DNA of 64,000 nucleotides from positions 187,001-251,000 of the forward strand of contig JAODUO010000188.1 in the NCBI GenBank assembly GCA_025642075.2, read 5' to 3'. Source of the DNA: Ridgeia piscesae. Its lineage: Eukaryota > Annelida > Polychaeta > Sabellida > Siboglinidae. The notes beneath the pieces are model-generated. The model was not told the DNA's origin, did no database searches, and was given only the letters and a program-made list of their open reading frames with translations. Shown piece by piece: positions 22,101-29,359 of this stretch. A program made the position numbers and the translations under genes. Numbering within the stretch: position 1 is the stretch's first letter; each line of letters begins with the position of its first letter.

Positions 22101-24339
22101 CACCATGTGTCCTGTGGTGTCTGTGACAGAGTGAGTTATGTCACCATGTGTCCTGTTGTGTCTGTGACAGAGTGAGTTATGTCACCATGTGTCCTGTTGT
22201 GCCTGTGACAGAGTGAGTTATGTCACCATGTGTCCTGTTGTGTATGTGACAGAGTGAGTTATGTCACCATGTGTCCTGTGGTGTCTGTGACAGAGTGAGT
22301 TATGTCACCATGTGTCCTGTTGTGTCTGTACGGGGATATGCACATGTCTGTGTTATGTCCGTGTACAGAGTGAGTTATGTCACCATGTGTCCTTTTTTGT
22401 GTCCTGTGACAGAGTGAGTTATGTCGCATGTGTCATGTGGTGTCTGTGACAGAGTGAGTTATGTCACCATGTGTCCTGTGGTGCCTGTGACAGAGTGAGT
22501 TATGTCACCATGTGTCCTGTGGTGCCTGTGACAGAGTGAGTTATGTCACCATGTGTCCTGTGGTCTCTGTGACAGAGTGAGTTATGTCACCATGTGTCCT
22601 GTTGTGTGACAGAGTCAGTTAGACCATGGCCAGTGTAGGTGGACAGAGACAGTGACACCGTGCTCCGTGGTGACCTGTGACAAACCAGCCGAGGTATGGT
22701 GGCACTGTGCTGTCTCCAGGCCTGTGGACACGAGTGAGTCATGCCTCAAGTCCTCATGGCCCTCAGTGAGCACGTCAGCGACCCTCAACCCATCCAGGTA
22801 GGTGGACACTGGACATAACCCATCCAGGTAGGTGGACACTGGACATAACCCATCCAGGTAGGTGGACACTGGACATAACCCATCCAGGTAGGTGGACACT
22901 GGACATAACCCATCCAGGTAGGTGGACACTGGACATAACCCATCCAGGTAGGTGGACATCTGGACATAACCCATCCAGGTAGGTGGACACTGGACATAAC
23001 CCATCCAGGTAGGTGGACACTGGACATAACCCATCCAGGTAGGTGGACACTGGACATAACCCATCCAGGTAGGTGGACACTGGACATAACCCATCCAGGT
23101 AGGTGGACACTGGACATAACCCATCCAGGTAGGTGGACACTGGACATAACCCATCCAGGTAGGTGGACACTGGACATAACCCATCCAGGTAGGTGGACAC
23201 TGGACATAACCCATCCAGGTAGGTGGACACTGGACATAACCCATCCAGGTAGTGGACACTGGAATAACCCATCCAGGTAGGTGACACTGGACATAACCCA
23301 TCCAGGTAGGTGGACACTGGACATAACCCATCCAGGTAGGTGCACTGACAACCCATCCTGGCACATAACCCATCCAGGTAGGTGGACACTGGACATAACC
23401 CATCCAGGTAGGTGGACACTGGACATAACCCATCCAGGTAGGTGGACACTGGACATAACCCATCCAGGTAGGTGGACACTGGACATAACCCATCCAGGTA
23501 GGTGGACACTGGACATAACCCATCCAGGTAGGTGGACACTGGACATAACCCATCCAGGTAGGTGGACACTGGACATAACCCATCCAGGTAGGTGGACACT
23601 GGACATAACCCATCCAGGTAGGTGGACACTGGACATAACCCATCCAGGTAGGTGGACACTGGACATAACCCATCCAGGTAGGTGGACACCAGGATTTTTC
23701 CCTGCCTCTTATTTCCCTGTGTCTCCCTTTCCCTATTTCTCGTTCTTCTTCTCCACTCCCTATCTGTCCCCCGTCCTTCCTGTTTGCTACATTCGTCCAT
23801 CACACCCAGTCAGTCCCACCAGATATCTCACCATGAGTGTCCTGATTGTTCAGTCAGAACCCAAGCAACCAAATCCTTAGTGTGACACCGTGCACCGGGA
23901 AGACTTCACACCCACAACCCACGCGAGAGACTTTCCCACTGGATGTAATAGTTAAGTTTGAACAGTTGTTTGGGTGGCCATATGTAGAGTCTGGTTGTTC
24001 TGTGTCGACCATCGCCGGGCTGGGTAGAGTGACTGATTCAGGAATAAAATAGTTCCGAAGTTCACAATAACCATAACAGAGAGTGGATATTCCACAACAG
24101 GACACCACATCTGGTCCTACTTACTGTCCTAATAGATGACTGCCTGAACCCACCTGTCATGTGACGTCCTGACCACAGTGTGACGTTGTACTGTCTTGTT
24201 TCAGACAACGGTGAAACGCACACTGCTCAACTTCAAGAGGACTCACTTGGACAACTGGAATGACCACAAGAACATGTTTACAGATGACCAGCTCGTCATC
24301 TTGACCGATTTGCTGGTCTCACCTAACTACTATGCCTGA
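216..24339 (+). CDS. PSME4: Proteasome activator complex subunit 4 (PA200/Blm10), C-terminal half, at least 19 exons
   Basis: PA200 is a large HEAT-repeat solenoid that caps the 20S proteasome and promotes ATP-independent, ubiquitin-independent turnover of peptides and acetylated histones, mainly in the nucleus. Nineteen exons (216-350, 537-728, 1410-1549, 1805-1858, 3964-4093, 4400-4647, 5262-5457, 6555-6718, 11539-11643, 14208-14299, 14784-14915, 15866-16338, 17226-17348, 18094-18170, 19166-19294, 20220-20372, 20835-20909, about 22613-22797, 24205-24339) read in order as the family's C-terminal half, with GT-AG borders and compatible phases. Diagnostic stretches are [51 protein letters not shown] and the terminal LVSPNYYA. 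The final YYA is the residue set by which Blm10/PA200 docks in a 20S alpha-ring pocket. About 980 residues are present; the N-terminal half lies left of the window. Odd points are a one-base deletion at 6670, a damaged penultimate exon and a coding minisatellite. The two lesions could mean a decaying copy, but uncorrected long-read indels are likelier. Confidence 0.95.
394..473. repeat. Dispersed repeat fragment, related to 44523-44606
   Basis: The segment starting TTTGCTCTTTAAAAC and ending near GATGTGCCA resembles 44523-44606 in the same orientation, about two thirds identical by eye. One copy is in a PSME4 intron and the other in a GALNT2 intron. It is probably an old mobile-element remnant; I cannot name the family. 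Confidence 0.4.
537..728 (+). CDS. PSME4: PSME4 exon
   Basis: 64 codons from [18 protein letters not shown] to IETTELATK, flanked by acceptor catcag and donor gtagaa. It matches the part of PA200 that reads GALYVLLGN in vertebrates as I remember it. Both ends are phase 0. The open frame extends past the donor but loses similarity there. Confidence 0.9.
1084..1151. repeat. AT dinucleotide and AAT microsatellite
   Basis: A run of TA repeats passes into ATA/AAT trinucleotides in the PSME4 intron between 729 and 1409. Confidence 0.9.
1410..1549 (+). CDS. PSME4: PSME4 exon
   Basis: It encodes [13 protein letters not shown], a proline-rich stretch, then a charged [11 protein letters not shown] helix. 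Acceptor is ttgcag. The donor is taken as AA|gtagga, because this phase-2 end plus the G of the next exon gives [12 protein letters not shown], as the family requires. Confidence 0.88.
1805..1858 (+). CDS. PSME4: PSME4 exon (54 bp)
   Basis: A very short exon reading [17 protein letters not shown], between acceptor ctgtag and donor gtaagt. It starts and ends inside codons. Its last two bases join the T of the exon at 3964 to give Leu. Confidence 0.88.
1896..3094. repeat. 22-bp minisatellite, about 54 copies, two variant blocks
   Basis: An intronic tandem array. Units up to about 2285 contain CATTGACACAGTGCACTGTG. Later units change to CATTCACACAGTGCCCCGTG or CATTCACACAGTACACCATG. The early type has the perfect 14-base palindrome CACAGTGCACTGTG in each unit; most later units have lost it. 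The array's stop-free frames give meaningless repetitive peptides. Confidence 0.97.
3531..3665. repeat. 21-bp tandem repeat, about 6 copies
   Basis: Nearly identical units of TGTGTTCATGACATCAACA plus AG lie in the PSME4 intron upstream of the exon at 3964. The rest of 3095-3963 is AT-rich intron with no other feature seen. Confidence 0.95.
3964..4093 (+). CDS. PSME4: PSME4 exon
   Basis: Reads [17 protein letters not shown], then [16 protein letters not shown]. This is the family segment ending in the IRK/VRK helix. Acceptor is gcgtcag and donor is gtcagt. One base completes the codon from the previous exon and the end is phase 0. Confidence 0.93.
4244..4287. repeat. GTGTC pentanucleotide microsatellite
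   Basis: About eight copies of GTGTC/CGTGT lie in the short intron 4094-4399. Confidence 0.95.
4400..4647 (+). CDS. PSME4: PSME4 exon
   Basis: 82 codons including [18 protein letters not shown] and the strongly conserved [12 protein letters not shown]. Acceptor is tcccag and donor is AC|gtcagt. A weaker internal donor follows TACCAG, but using it would delete the conserved THWGYY segment, so I kept the full exon. Confidence 0.95.
5262..5457 (+). CDS. PSME4: PSME4 exon
   Basis: Reads [15 protein letters not shown] to [15 protein letters not shown]. The segment KGKDKF..R/V.F.LFK is typical of the family. Acceptor is tttcag and donor is AAG|gtacgt. The last 27 bases of this exon are the seed of the minisatellite that follows. 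Confidence 0.95.
5431..6145 (+). repeat. 35-bp minisatellite built from an exon end plus its 5' splice donor, about 19 copies
   Basis: The unit is GTAAGTTCCACCCC, then AAGGTGTTCACCC, then TCTTCAAG. The second and third parts copy the last coding bases of the exon ending at 5457, and the unit start copies its donor. Almost every unit therefore presents CTTCAAG|GTAAGT, a better donor than the real gtacgt. Use of a downstream donor would add 35 bases per unit and break the frame. Confidence 0.95.
6238..6264. repeat. CCCTGT hexanucleotide repeat
   Basis: Four to five tandem copies of the hexamer lie in the PSME4 intron. Confidence 0.9.
6555..6718 (+). CDS. PSME4: PSME4 exon with a one-base frameshift
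   Basis: Reads [19 protein letters not shown] to QRCAA, then continues in another frame as [16 protein letters not shown]. One base is missing after 6670, where the family has a Glu codon. The 164-base length is one short of a whole number of codons, while the flanking phases demand 165. Acceptor is catag and donor is ATG|gtacgc. A consensus error is the simplest cause; a null allele is the alternative. Confidence 0.88.
6722..11126. repeat. 41-44-bp minisatellite, about 100 copies
   Basis: The unit is about GACTAGTTCTTATGAACAC plus AGAATCATTGAATGCC plus TCTCTATGT. Length variants lack TAT/GTG or the TGT/CGT before GACTAG. Every unit carries the hexamer ACTAGT. The first, diverged copy starts a few bases after the donor at 6719, but the donor is not part of the unit. 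Several short blocks (6900-6936, 7216-7250, 8000-8015, 10044-10081) are homopolymer-rich and fit no unit. Confidence 0.97.
11129..11530. repeat. Polypyrimidine (CCCT/CT)n low-complexity tract
   Basis: About 400 bases of almost pure C and T on the + strand, ending eight bases before the exon at 11539. It acts as an extremely long polypyrimidine tract for that acceptor. Runs such as CCCCCCTCCCCTTTTTTT look like poor consensus in places. Confidence 0.9.
11539..11643 (+). CDS. PSME4: PSME4 exon
   Basis: 35 codons with [20 protein letters not shown] and [11 protein letters not shown], one of the most conserved family stretches. Acceptor is ttgtag and donor is ACA|gtgagt. Phase 0 at both ends. Confidence 0.95.
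11644..14031 (+). repeat. 39-bp minisatellite starting at a 5' splice donor, about 61 copies
   Basis: The unit is GTGAGTGTCTCGTGGCCC plus GCCCTGTGTGTTTGTG plus TCACA. The array begins at the first intron base, and each unit ends in CACA like the exon end (CCACA), so every unit has a CACA|GTGAGT donor. As 39 is a multiple of three and the unit lacks stops in several frames, spurious open frames over 450 codons appear on both strands. Damaged units at 11835-11862, 12047-12060 and 13594-13616 look like consensus errors. Confidence 0.96.
14208..14299 (+). CDS. PSME4: PSME4 exon
   Basis: Reads [20 protein letters not shown], then [18 protein letters not shown] and GGSF are family-conserved. Acceptor is ttgtag; donor is AG|gtctgt, phase 2. 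Confidence 0.93.
14301..14510. repeat. Degenerate ~31-bp repeat
   Basis: About seven diverged copies around GGTCACCCTTGTAGACC and CTCTATTAG directly follow the donor at 14300. They are intronic and much older than the neighbouring arrays. Confidence 0.8.
14784..14915 (+). CDS. PSME4: PSME4 exon
   Basis: Reads [19 protein letters not shown] to [25 protein letters not shown] and YKNVRERIG are family landmarks. Acceptor is ttgtag; donor is AG|gtgagt; phases match both neighbours. Confidence 0.95.
15462..15855. repeat. 11-bp repeat (GTTACCTGTAA/GTTACCTGTGT), interrupted by a SINE-like insertion
   Basis: Tandem copies at 15462-15494 resume at 15713 after the element at 15495-15712. Many copies contain CCTGTAAGT, a donor-like motif, in the intron before the exon at 15866. 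Confidence 0.9.
15495..15712 (+). mobile_element. SINE-like retroelement with tRNA-related head
   Basis: The head TCGTGTGGTAGAGCGCC resembles a tRNA A-box region. The body holds AGAGACACTAAAAGCCG and GTAAAAGATCCCAC, and the tail is AGAAGGAGAAGAAG. The direct flanks are copies of the same 11-bp repeat, so a target duplication cannot be told apart from the repeat. The B box is degenerate. I cannot name the family. Confidence 0.55.
15866..16338 (+). CDS. PSME4: PSME4 exon with coding minisatellite
   Basis: The exon opens with [15 protein letters not shown] and [16 protein letters not shown], then an acidic spacer, then 19 pentapeptides rich in Glu and Thr. Acceptor is ttcag; donor is CCAG|gtgggt, phase 1. 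In vertebrate PA200 this position is a short acidic loop before the next solenoid block, so the expansion should extend a flexible exposed loop. Confidence 0.92.
16053..16337 (+). repeat. PSME4: In-frame 15-bp coding minisatellite (19 pentapeptides)
   Basis: DNA period of 15 (GAGACYGCCMCAGNA-like), coding for [10 protein letters not shown], ETAxV and similar units. The reading frame stays open throughout. The first units alternate APE/ATG as a 30-bp higher period; later units diverge toward ETTPV and ETARA. Confidence 0.93.
16339..17225 (+). other. PSME4: PSME4 intron, unique AT-rich sequence
   Basis: Apart from a short AAT run at 16373-16386 I see no repeat, element or exon. Short open frames here show no recognisable protein. 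Confidence 0.6.
17226..17348 (+). CDS. PSME4: PSME4 exon with tandem donors
   Basis: Reads [18 protein letters not shown], then [12 protein letters not shown]. Acceptor is attgtag; its first two bases complete an Ala codon. The 3' end has the nine bases ACCTGTAAG twice, giving donors after 17339 and 17348, which differ by three codons. The longer form aligns better with the family (IK.LKTILKW). Confidence 0.85.
17326..17780 (+). repeat. Decayed repeat of exon end plus donor
   Basis: Motifs like ATCAGGACCTGTAAG recur downstream of the exon, for example near 17411-17424 and, diverged, near 17490-17513 and 17736-17760, each followed by a GTCACTC/CACCTTCA stretch and G runs. This looks like an old, degenerate version of the junction minisatellites elsewhere in the gene. 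Confidence 0.6.
17886..18093 (+). repeat. 19-bp minisatellite carrying 3' splice-site copies, about 11 copies
   Basis: The unit GTTTGTGTTGCAGTGTTGA runs straight into the acceptor TTGTGTTGCAG and the exon start TGTTGCG. Each unit reproduces an acceptor plus the first exon bases. Confidence 0.93.
18094..18170 (+). CDS. PSME4: PSME4 exon
   Basis: Reads [19 protein letters not shown], then VFKFIPI. It matches the family helix ILKWLMASAGRSF as I remember it. Donor is gtaagt; the first two bases complete a Leu codon. Confidence 0.9.
18411..18945. mobile_element. Fold-back (MITE-like) element, 535 bp
   Basis: Ends are perfect inverted repeats over TTTAAAGGGATACTCC and beyond (CAGTCAGTGAGAG). Inverted similarity continues inward: AGATTCAGGGCGCTACC pairs with a segment ending in GCGCCCTGAATCC, and GATCGTTAATAAA pairs with TTTATTAACGATC. 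The whole element can fold into a long hairpin. It has no coding capacity, so it is a non-autonomous DNA element. Family unknown. Confidence 0.9.
19166..19294 (+). CDS. PSME4: PSME4 exon
   Basis: Reads [20 protein letters not shown], then [19 protein letters not shown]. It matches the YDELKRDAKLCL.LMSQ region of PA200. Acceptor is gtccag; donor is CAG|gtacga; phase 0. Confidence 0.92.
19312..20219 (+). repeat. 27-bp minisatellite abutting a 3' splice site, about 33 copies
   Basis: The unit is GTGATGGTGTTTGTGTTG plus TGTTTGTAG, with shortened and CTTATAGGC-type variants. Each TTTGTAG|GTG resembles the true acceptor TTTGTAG|GTGTCG at 20219/20220. An in-frame TAG in the unit would end translation if an upstream acceptor were used. 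Confidence 0.93.
20220..20372 (+). CDS. PSME4: PSME4 exon
   Basis: Reads [19 protein letters not shown], then [28 protein letters not shown] and LLED.QLEVRE are family landmarks. Acceptor is tttgtag; donor is GAG|gtaggt; 51 codons. Confidence 0.95.
20656..20727. repeat. Perfect 34-bp-arm hairpin
   Basis: Left arm 20656-20689 and right arm 20694-20727 are exact reverse complements around a four-base AGCA loop. Arms begin CTTAAGTTAAGAATAAA and end symmetrically. It is intronic; it is probably a tiny palindromic element or a recent inversion-duplication. Confidence 0.95.
20835..20909 (+). CDS. PSME4: PSME4 exon
   Basis: Reads [19 protein letters not shown], then VDLELV. It matches [15 protein letters not shown] of the family. 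Acceptor is ctag; donor is GTG|gtcagt; 25 codons, phase 0. Confidence 0.94.
21537..22612 (+). repeat. 41-bp minisatellite, about 26 copies
   Basis: The unit is CTGTGACAGAGTGAGTTATG plus TCACCATGTGTCCTGTGGTGT. The array runs up to the putative acceptor TGTGACAG|AGTCAG at 22612, and units contain TGTGACAG|AGTGAG, an acceptor-like copy. Scrambled units at 22326-22400 probably reflect poor consensus. The first part of this intron (20910-21536) holds no recognisable feature. Confidence 0.93.
22613..22797 (+). CDS. PSME4: PSME4 penultimate exon, 5' part disrupted
   Basis: The last 57 bases (22741-22797) read [19 protein letters not shown], an unmistakable PA200 segment, followed by donor gtaggt. 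Upstream in the same frame lies [14 protein letters not shown], then a TGA at 22735-22737 near where the family has Trp. Another frame is open from 22613 but does not resemble PA200. The family has about 60 residues between the previous exon and MPQ; here only about 43 codons fit. Missing bases or a missing small exon are both possible. Confidence 0.6.
22787..23689 (+). repeat. 30-bp minisatellite starting at a 5' splice donor, about 30 copies
   Basis: The unit is GTAGGTGGACACTGGACATA plus ACCCATCCAG. It starts exactly at the donor of the exon ending at 22797, and its last ten bases match the exon end ACCCATCCAG except at no more than one position. A downstream donor would add an in-frame TAA. 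Units at 23250-23372 are damaged. Confidence 0.97.
24205..24339 (+). CDS. PSME4: PSME4 last exon and stop codon
   Basis: Reads [18 protein letters not shown], then [20 protein letters not shown] and TGA. Acceptor is tttcag. The C-terminal YYA is the proteasome-docking tail known from Blm10/PA200. Confidence 0.97.
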   Translation, partial: TTVKRTLLNFKRTHLDNWNDHKNMFTDDQLVILTDLLVSPNYYA

Positions 24340-24415
24340 GAGACCTAGTGAGTTGGTCCCAGGTCTGTCAGACAGTTGGTCTCTTGGTGTGTTAGTCAGT
24401 GTCTCATTTTTGGTT

Positions 24416-24551
24416 ATTTGGTCCTCTGGTGTTTCTGTCAGTTGGTCCTCTGGTGTTTCTGTCAGTTGGTCCTCTGGTGTTTCTGTCAGTTGGTCCTCTG
24501 GTGTTTCTGTCAGTTGGTCCTCTGGTGTTTCTGTCAGTTGGTCCTCTGGTC
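24416..24551. repeat. 24-bp tandem repeat, about 5-6 copies
   Basis: Units of TTGGTCCTCTGGTGTTTC plus TGTCAG lie just after the PSME4 stop, in the presumed 3' UTR. Confidence 0.93.
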
Positions 24552-24666
24552 TGTTAAACAGTTCAAATCCAAAGCATCTGATGTAGTTTGTGATTAGTTT
24601 TTGGGTTGGTGACAAGACAGCCTGGCTTGATTAGGCCAGTCCAGTGTATTGAGACGATGGACGATG

Positions 24667-24869
<203 letters not shown>

Positions 24870-25512
24870 TGACATCTCCAGACCTGTCATGACTGTCACA
24901 GTGACGCTGTGGTTACTTGCCAACAAGCAATGATGACATTAGTAGATAGAAGCCAAGAAACAGGTTTAGAATTGATTTATGCCTGTGTGTGTATTATGGC
25001 AGAAACAGCCAAACTTTGCTGCAGTATTTAATCAGTTTACAACTTACAACGTGGCCGGTCACTTCAAACGGTCAGTTCTAATGGTCACTACTAAGACTTG
25101 TCACCAGCAATGAAATGTCTTATGCATGGGGGTGTAATTGTAGAGGTTATGACTTGCGTGTTACTGGAATTGAATGTGTTATTTATGTAATCAGTTTGTT
25201 GATGGCACGTGTCAGTTGTATGTGTGTACCTGGTCATCAACACGCATGCGTTTACACCAACAGTCTAATAATATCCATTGTTTAATTCGTGTGTTAGTTT
25301 CGTATTTAAGTGACAAATAGTTCCCAGTTTATATTTGATGGTGGCTGCAGAAATGGGGGGCTTAACATATCTATATTTTGGTAGGAGAAAATAACTAGTA
25401 ATATCTTCTGGCCATCAATACTAATAGGCACAATTAATGTCCAGCAACAAAGATATGCCGACATCTGCAGTTGTCTTCTGCTGGTAATATTACATATTTG
25501 AGAGTATTATTA

Positions 25513-25732
25513 TTAAAGGAACAGCAAAGATGGTGCTTTTGTGCAAGTTTCCGATGAAACTCGTAAACTGTTCCTACAGTTTATAGGCAGCATTAAACTT
25601 GTTTTATCCACAGGGCTCGAACACAAGTGACCATTGGTTATGTATATTGTCACTAGGTGGCGCACTTGTATCTTCCAAACTGGTCAGTGTTCCGTACTGC
25701 CATATGCTGGTGTGATGGTCTTGTCCCTTTAA
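25513..25732. mobile_element. Possible short MITE with TTAAAGG ends
   Basis: The left end TTAAAGGAACAG and right end TTGTCCCTTTAA form an imperfect inverted repeat of about a dozen bases. There is no coding content. The ends recall those of the fold-back element at 18411 but I cannot show a relationship. Confidence 0.35.
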
Positions 25733-26630
25733 AAGTGTCATGTTAATCAATAGTGATTAATTATGCTGTATTTTAATAACATCCTGAAATGCTCATCTGC
25801 AGTTTATTTATGCCACCTGAAATCATATCAGTTAATAGTTATATTTGTAGCATTAAAAGACTGAACCATTACTGATTTTATTACATTGCATGAATAGATT
25901 ATGTTCTGAAAAACAATATTAATGCCAGTGTTAAAGTCATCTATATACCAGTAATGGTCATTAATTTTGTCCATTAGATTGGGGATCTTGCAAAATCTTG
26001 AGTAGCATTATGTTATAATACATGGCTGAACTATTTTCCAACTACTCCCTGAATTTTAAACTGGGATTCAGCAAGTTTGTCAGATTTTAACAAAACAAAT
26101 CAAATTTTTACAAAAGAGATACCACATTTGTTGCAGTGAGGTGAATTTGCTTTCTAAAACGAAATGAGCAGGAAAATTACTTACCAAAGTTAAGTTAATG
26201 TCAGACGTATCATTTATGAGTCGAGCCAAAAACTTCTACGAACATTTACACGAAAAGTTCTAAGTTGCCTGGATGAGACACGTCGCCACCTGGTGATAGA
26301 GTTTGTGTTGTTTGTGCCAATTGCGAGAGTGATCTGCTGTGATTGCTTCTCGACGGAATTATTCCATGGATTGAATGTTATATTCTGCACTATATAATGA
26401 CACCTAAAGACAATATTGTAAGACATGTTTGTAATGTATATCATTGTATGGTACAATACAGGACGTTATGCTGTTTGTATATATGTTGGTGTACAAAGTT
26501 GTACACTTGGATGTGTACAGTTCGTTGCGTCATGTTGTACCATTTGCAAATGACAACAAATGTTGCTGCATCATCTTTGAATGAAGATGAACCTTGCACA
26601 AAACATTTTAGGCAATTGTACAATGACTTT

Positions 26631-26636
26631 AATAAA
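26631..26636 (+). terminator. PSME4: Candidate PSME4 polyadenylation signal AATAAA
   Basis: Canonical hexamer in ACTTTAATAAAACAG, followed within about 60 bases by GT-rich sequence. It is the first AATAAA after the PSME4 stop. Confidence 0.5.
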
Positions 26637-26699
26637 ACAGTAAAATATAGTTTCTATGTTACTCATGTTGTTGTCTATATACATTGTGTGTCCGTGTTC

Positions 26700-27670
26700 T
26701 TGTACATAATTATTTGATGGAAATACTGGGTATTTGTTTTATATCTTCAAATCGCCTAAGTGAATATGATCTAAAAAAAATACGTTTTTTTTTTTAAATA
26801 ACCAGGGTTTCCCAAGAAAAAAATATTGTTGGTACCCAGTAAATGTGCAGAACTGGCAGGAATTGTGTAGGCTGTCTACCTGTCCGGGGCAGAAACAGTT
26901 GTATTTCTAAGTACTTGGGTACGTAGTTTCCCAGCATGGTTATCCTACCCATGGTGATCCCTCAAGATGTTAAAATCTGCATTTATTTTTGGTACGAGTA
27001 TCCATAGCGTGGAATTATTTTTAGGTACATAATTTAAAAAACATTGTTAGTTTCATCCAACACCACTGTAACTGTTGCAGACTAAATTGTCTGGGTTGTT
27101 TTATATTTGCCTGTGTAGATACAATGTGTTCTCTCCACGGCTGGAACAAAGAAACCCCCCCCGTTTTGTTTCTCAAAGGTTGGCTGTACAGTGTAGTGTC
27201 TGATGTAAGACCACAATAAGGTGTTCGTCCGACCAAACAGTACCCCTTAAAAGCAGCATTATGCAGGTTGTCTGAATTTCTGTGAGCACATATGTAGTGT
27301 GGAGTGATTAGAAATGATGTTTTCGTGCAGCGTGGCATCAGAGCTGTCAAATTACGACAGCTGTCAGTCGGTGCATTTCTGCGTATTAATACAGTTGTCA
27401 TTTTGCTTGGTGATGTAATCAGGGGCAATCCGTGGGTGGTTCAAGCAGAAATGGAGGGGTGTAAGGTTTGAAAGAAGTTTGTGGGAGCCTGAGGTATTAA
27501 AAGTTCACAAATTTTTCACAGAACGTCTGTCTATGGAGGGTAAATATGTTGTGAAATTGCCAATAACAGAGCTCTTCAAGATTAGTAGGAAATGAAGGAA
27601 ACGTTATAATGGTCACCTATGGAAAATGCAAATGTGGTCTGACTCCATCTAAACACAAGTGACAACCAAC
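26700..27670. other. Intergenic interval between convergent gene ends
   Basis: About 1 kb lies between the two candidate poly(A) sites. I see only short A and T runs near 26773-26797 and no gene, repeat array or element. Confidence 0.5.
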
Positions 27671-27690
27671 ACACGGTGTTTGCTGCACCA

Positions 27691-27696
27691 TTTATT
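27691..27696 (-). terminator. GALNT2: Candidate GALNT2 polyadenylation signal AATAAA (minus strand)
   Basis: The + strand reads TTTATT. On the minus strand it is GGAATAAATGG, followed by GT-rich GTGTGTTGGTTGTC and CTTGTGTTT. An alternative minus-strand AATAAA is near 30524, with a weaker downstream element. Confidence 0.45.
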
Positions 27697-28324
27697 CCTC
27701 AGTCTCGCCAATAAACAGTCACGTGTCAAAACACAACACATGAAATAACTCCCTGGCTAGACATTGGCAATGTTTGACCACTCAAACAATGGCAAGATGC
27801 TGCGCATTCGCATTTGGTGAGTTCCTGACTCGATTCCACAATACATACGGTTGCATATAAATAGTCGCTAGCTAATGTCATACGGAGAACAATTTCATAA
27901 CAGTTCATTGTACATAATCTGACATCAGGACTGGGCATAAAAGCACCATATGTTTATGTTTCTGAGTACTGGTTAAATTATAGTTTTGGACTGAATTTGG
28001 TAAATCAATTCAAAAGTAGAACTTATAGAGTAAGCCTGACAAATTATATATACCTATGTGTGTATTCCTACATGCAGCCTAAGCAGACCAATTAAGTATA
28101 ACGTGTTCCTATATCCACATCTGGCCTGATCTGTATTAAACAGTTTGAAGTCTGCTTATGTGAATAATACATTTTATTTTAAATTCGAACTGGTACTATG
28201 CATAGTATAACCATAAAAACAGCAATATAAATCATTATTCATACCAAAGAAAGAATATTGTTGAGAGCATTGGTTTTTGACGTTTTGTATCCTATTTCCT
28301 GTCTAAGCTGCATTTAGGAATATA

Positions 28325-28351
28325 TGATACATATGTATATATATATGTATG

Positions 28352-28383
<32 letters not shown>

Positions 28384-28390
28384 TATATTA
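28325..28390. repeat. TATATG/TA microsatellite
   Basis: Alternating TA with interspersed TATATG units. Confidence 0.9.
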
Positions 28391-29307
28391 TACCTTCATA
28401 TCCACCATAGCTCCCTGGTGTAGCAAATCAATATTTCTGCATGAGTGAACAGGGCTGCTCAAATCATTATAAAAATAAATTTCATAAAACAAACTTTCTT
28501 AGCTTACATGTGATGATTTGGATGGTTAATAACAAAAATGACTACGTTAAGAGCATGCCCTATTTCTCCGTCTCTTTCTGTATGTTCCACTGTGCCACAA
28601 CAGGTAACGACTGACACAGGACAGATGTCACCAACACTCTAGCTCAGTGACAGTCTGGTGTACCGCGTGTAATATGACACAGAGCCACTGTCCATGTCAA
28701 AGTCACTGGTGTATTGTTTAATGCCTTCAAGGCAAAATGTTTCAACAATACACACAAAGGAACTAATTAATTTGATTATACAAGATTTATAACCGACAAC
28801 AGAAACAATGCACACACATTCAGTTATGACTGATCAACGACTGATATCTTTTGTTGACTGATATCGATGGCGAGATGGCAAGACAGCATTGTACATTCAC
28901 AGGTGTATCATATACACTGTGTAACACATTTATAACACATATTTACAGTTATCTCACTCCCATGCTGCTAAAACAACGCAGATTTATGTTCAGAACCACC
29001 ATTATGATATGATATGTGACATGTGGGTGTTATATTCAACATGTAAGTTGGTGCCAATGTGTGTGCGTGTATGTGTGTGCACGTATTAAGTCTGGCTTGC
29101 GAAAATGCAGGATAATGCCTCTCAATGCAACTATTTCAATGTTTTCAAATGCAGTTGTTCTTTTTGAACATCGCATTCAAATAGAAATAGTTTGGTGCAA
29201 ATGAAAATGCTTTTTGTGCATGTTAAAACACACTAAAAATGTCATCACAGAGTCTGGAGGCACATTCAAAAGCCCACCATTCAAATGCATTTGCCTACCA
29301 AGCCAAT

Positions 29308-29359
29308 GCATGCATGTATGTATGTATGTATGATAAATGTATGTATGTATGTATGTATT
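29308..29359. repeat. ATGT tetranucleotide microsatellite
   Basis: Two runs of GTAT/ATGT separated by GATAA. Confidence 0.95.

Noticed and set aside
22615..23803. Minus-strand frames of about 350 codons
   Set aside because: These are repeats of the 30-bp donor array antisense to PSME4.
26343..26717. 124-codon open frame in the PSME4 3' region
   Set aside because: It is Cys/Tyr/Ile-rich with no domain, overlaps the candidate poly(A) signal and looks like chance.
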